DNA from: a virus
Length of the DNA: 48,331 nucleotides
Strand: one strand, 5' to 3'
Virus record (IMG/VR): IMGVR_UViG_3300046524_000098
Coordinates: 1 to 48,331 of that record
The position numbers were made by a program, and so were the translations under genes. This document shows positions 45,971 to 48,331 of the stretch, one piece after another (the first letter of the stretch is position 1; each line of letters begins with the position of its first letter). The notes under the pieces are model-generated. The model saw only the letters and a list, made by a program, of their open reading frames with translations. It was not told the origin of the DNA and made no database searches.

Positions 45971-47524
45971 TTATAGGGCGAAGAATTGGAATTGTTTCTC
46001 CGGCTCTAGGTCTCCAGCCGCGAGGACCGTAGCTCCGAAAGCCATAGTTAGGGCTACAAGGCCGTCGATACGTCCCGTGGCCTTCTTCTTGTCTAGCTTC
46101 CGGTTCCCTGCGGGGTCCTTGGCTACCACGGCGTTAGCCGCGCACATCGTTAGGACGGGGTGCATACCGTGGGCAAGCTGCCCATTGAGTAGCACCTCCT
46201 CCAGCAAGTCCATAGCCGGGGCGAAGTCCTTGTATCCCTGCCCGTGAGGCACGAGGGGGAGGATTCCGCCTTCCTTCGCGGGCCGCTCCGTGTCTATGCC
46301 GATGTCGGAAAATTCCTTCTTCAGCAAGTCGATACGCCAACGGTCATACGCGATGGAATGCAGGTGCAGGCCGGAGCAGATTTCCGCTATGTCCTTGGCT
46401 ACGTACTCGTAGTCCACGGTCTTACCGGGGGTAAGGCGGAGATGCCCCTCTCTGGCCCAGACATCGTACGGAGCACGGTCCGTCTTGGCCCGGTCTGAGA
46501 GGCCCGCCTCTGGGGTCCAGAAGTAGGACGCTACCTGCCATACGCCCTTAACCCTGCCGATAAGCTGGAGGGATGTAAGGTCAGTGCGCGAGGAGAGGTC
46601 CAGCCCGCCGAATACCTGCGTATCCTTGTCGAATTCGACCGGATCGAGGGCGCAGGACTTCCAGACATCCCGAGAGATGAAAGGAGAGACCGTGGAGACG
46701 CGCTGGTTAAGAATCAGGTTCCGGAATGTGTTCTCACTCGTGGGCATCCGGACGGCTTTTTGGGCCTGATTGAGTACGTCTGCTTCAGAGCGGAATATTC
46801 CGAGGGCCGGATTAGCCGCGCGCCACGCCTCACGGTCCATAAGCTCCGCGTCCGGCTTGGCTGCGTAGAGATGGACTACCGTATGCGGGTCATTCGCTGC
46901 GAGAGCATCATCGATCCAGATAGAGAGCAAGTCCGCGTCTGAAGCGGCCTGCGTGCTCACTACCATAATCAGCGGGTTATCGTGCGCGCCCTGGGCCGTG
47001 GTAATAGCGTCGATAAAGTCCGACTGCGGCCCCTGAATCTGGCCCGCCTCGTCAATAATGGCGAGAATAGGGGAGAGGCCGTGGGTAGTCTTCGCCTCTG
47101 CGGAGAGGGCCTTGTATTCCACATTGAGAGGAAGGCCATACAGCCGCTTGCCCGAGGGCACGATACGCACTATCGAGGAGAGTTCCGGGGATAGCTGGAC
47201 CATCTTAGAGGCGAGGGCGTGGATAATTGCGGCCTGCTCGCGGGACATCGCCCCGGAGACAATCTGGCTATTGAGCTTCGCCTCCGGGCCTACCAAGTGG
47301 GCGAGGAGGAGGGCTGCAATTACAGCGCTCTTACCGTTCTTTCGAGCGATACTTAGATAGCCGTTCTTCGTCCCGTGCGGGTTATCGTAGACATCGAGGA
47401 TGAACTTACGCTGGAAGTCTTCGAACTTGAGAGGCAGGCCGACAAGTGCCCCTTCCGGGACCCGGCAGTACTTCTCGCAGAATGCAATTACCTTTTCGCC
47501 CCGTGTAAGTGGGCGCTTCGTCAT
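45971..47524 (-). CDS. terL: terminase large subunit
   Basis: 517 residues. ATPase: YLSIARKNGKSAVIAALLLA (Walker A), PILAIIDEAGQIQG (Walker B with catalytic Glu), VVSTQA coupling motif. Nuclease: GGLDLSSRTDLTSL (first Asp), SIAYDRWR and GRIDGLVALTMAFG (last Asp). This is the HK97/Terminase_1 type. It cuts and pumps DNA with terS and probably the HNH protein at 430. ATGA overlap with terS. Confidence 0.94.
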   Translation of the reverse strand: MTKRPLTRGEKVIAFCEKYCRVPEGALVGLPLKFEDFQRKFILDVYDNPHGTKNGYLSIARKNGKSAVIAALLLAHLVGPEAKLNSQIVSGAMSREQAAIIHALASKMVQLSPELSSIVRIVPSGKRLYGLPLNVEYKALSAEAKTTHGLSPILAIIDEAGQIQGPQSDFIDAITTAQGAHDNPLIMVVSTQAASDADLLSIWIDDALAANDPHTVVHLYAAKPDAELMDREAWRAANPALGIFRSEADVLNQAQKAVRMPTSENTFRNLILNQRVSTVSPFISRDVWKSCALDPVEFDKDTQVFGGLDLSSRTDLTSLQLIGRVKGVWQVASYFWTPEAGLSDRAKTDRAPYDVWAREGHLRLTPGKTVDYEYVAKDIAEICSGLHLHSIAYDRWRIDLLKKEFSDIGIDTERPAKEGGILPLVPHGQGYKDFAPAMDLLEEVLLNGQLAHGMHPVLTMCAANAVVAKDPAGNRKLDKKKATGRIDGLVALTMAFGATVLAAGDLEPEKQFQFFAL

Positions 47525-47991
47525 ACTGCGCGGAGACGCGGGATAAGCCCGTCCTCGTCGTCCTGCACTACGTCTCTAGCGGCCTGCTCCGCACCTAGCT
47601 TATTGCCAGCGTCTCGGGAGCGGCCCTGCGTAGCCTCTGCGTGGACGTGGAGGGCGCGGCTAAGAGCGACTGCGCGACGGGATAGCGTCTCGATAAGGGC
47701 ATGTTTCGGATTTACTACCGGAGTGCCCTTCTGGGACGTGGATACGTCTCCTTCTACCTCTAGGTCTACCTGGAGGCGGACAATATCGGATTGGCAGCGG
47801 GCCAGATTGGCAGCTAGCACTAGGTCCGAGTTAGTCCACGTCCCAGCAGCGCGAGCGAGTACGATAGCGTCCCAGAAAGGGAAGTCCGCGTCTCGTAGCG
47901 GGGTATGGGCGAGGGGCTGGATAGCTCCGAGGGATGCAGCTTGAGCGGACTTAACGGCAGTCGTAATGCTGTCGCTTCTAACTCGTGCCAT
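47521..47991 (-). CDS. terS: terminase small subunit
   Basis: 156 residues from ATG 47991 (SD AGGAGAC). MARVRSDSITTAVKSAQAAS, RDADFPFWDAIVLARAAGTW, LVLAANLARCQSDIVRLQVD and VNPKHALIETLSRRAVALSR fit the P27/HK97-type small terminase. It recognises the packaging site, which should lie close upstream. The frame extends to 48024 but that start has no ribosome site. Confidence 0.88.
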   Translation of the reverse strand: MARVRSDSITTAVKSAQAASLGAIQPLAHTPLRDADFPFWDAIVLARAAGTWTNSDLVLAANLARCQSDIVRLQVDLEVEGDVSTSQKGTPVVNPKHALIETLSRRAVALSRALHVHAEATQGRSRDAGNKLGAEQAARDVVQDDEDGLIPRLRAV

Positions 47992-48331
47992 TAGGTCTCC
48001 TATATATGGGCTACGCGTGCGCATTTACACGCGCGGGCGTGAGAATAGATAACCCTACCGTGCGAGCAGAGGGCAGGGTCTAGACTTACGGATAGCTGCT
48101 ACTCGTATCTGCTGGAGGAGGCCGGAGCCAACGGACCCAGCTAGCCTATTGACAGCAGCTATGCGTAAAGCGATTTAACAGGCCCACAGGCCGACGGAAT
48201 GGTTTGGACTACCGAAGACAGCGCAAAGCCCCTTCTGGCCCGTTACGGGCGATTCTGGAGCGAATGCGGGATATTCTGGCCGGACAGGGACGTTACTCCC
48301 TCTTTATTTGGACTTAGCGTTATTTCAACTG
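47992..48331. other. non-coding right-end region upstream of terS
   Basis: No gene seen. It contains the terS leader with a hairpin CGCGTG/CACGCG (48014-48033), a 9-bp inverted repeat ATAGCTGCT (48092-48100) / AGCAGCTAT (48154-48162), the motif ATAGGCTA on the minus strand (48149-48142) and GGATATTCTGG (about 48268), also found at 21657-21667. With 1-429 it makes about 770 bases of probable packaging and late-control DNA. Confidence 0.5.

Noticed and set aside
47992-48015. T7-like promoter reading ATATAGGAGACC before terS
   Set aside because: The resemblance to the T7 consensus is confined to the part that is also the terS Shine-Dalgarno; no second copy was found.

Overview
The window looks like the complete, or nearly complete, genome of a tailed phage that also carries plasmid-maintenance genes (a phage-plasmid) from a GC-rich, probably betaproteobacterial (Burkholderia-like) host. 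The host guess rests on overall composition and on a surface lipoprotein of Burkholderiales style; it is inference. The late operon runs off both ends: an HNH gene lies at the left end and terS/terL at the right end, all on the minus strand. HNH - packaging site - terS - terL is the usual order in HK97-like phages, so the window ends probably flank the packaging (cos/pac) region of one circularisable genome.

Layout. 1-430: AT-richer non-coding DNA full of palindromes and short repeats. 430-1891 (minus): HNH endonuclease and a tyrosine recombinase that has lost catalytic residues. 1.9-2.55 kb: divergent promoters and a structured RNA leader. 2.55-21.06 kb (plus): early/middle operon. It starts with many small unknown proteins, including an L7/L12-like protein and a cluster of SH3/KOW-like proteins. 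Then come a TOPRIM primase, a DnaB-type helicase, an ATP-dependent ligase, an HD nucleotidohydrolase, a family A DNA polymerase flanked by two HNH_3 endonucleases, a putative ssDNA-binding protein, a 5'-3' exonuclease, endonuclease VII, a DnaQ-like nuclease, MazG- and MazZ-like nucleotide hydrolases, and a T7-type single-subunit RNA polymerase. 21.1-21.6 kb (minus): SAR endolysin. 21.7-25.1 kb (plus): small genes, a lipoprotein (likely a moron) and a ParA/ribbon-helix-helix partition operon. 25.1-26.1 kb: Rep_3-type initiator (minus) and a theta origin with iterons and two DnaA boxes. 26.1-27.3 kb (minus): lysis cassette (holin, Rz, Rz1) and an HExxH protein. 27.4-48.0 kb (minus): lambda/HK97-type siphovirus head and tail genes.

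The combination is the main point: a T7-like replication and transcription module and a lambda/HK97-like siphovirus structural module (as in Xanthomonas phage Xp10) sit next to a plasmid replicon with partition genes. Inference: the element can be maintained as an extrachromosomal plasmid through Rep and Par, the recombinase being degenerate, and lytic growth uses its own replisome and RNA polymerase.

Fine-scale regulation visible by eye includes a -1 frameshift site between the two tail-assembly chaperone genes, a hairpin covering the holin start codon, probable non-AUG starts (CTG, AUA, TTG, GTG), an inverted partial iteron at the rep ribosome site, and two short promoter-associated motifs that recur in intergenic regions. 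Nothing was computed; all matches are by eye.
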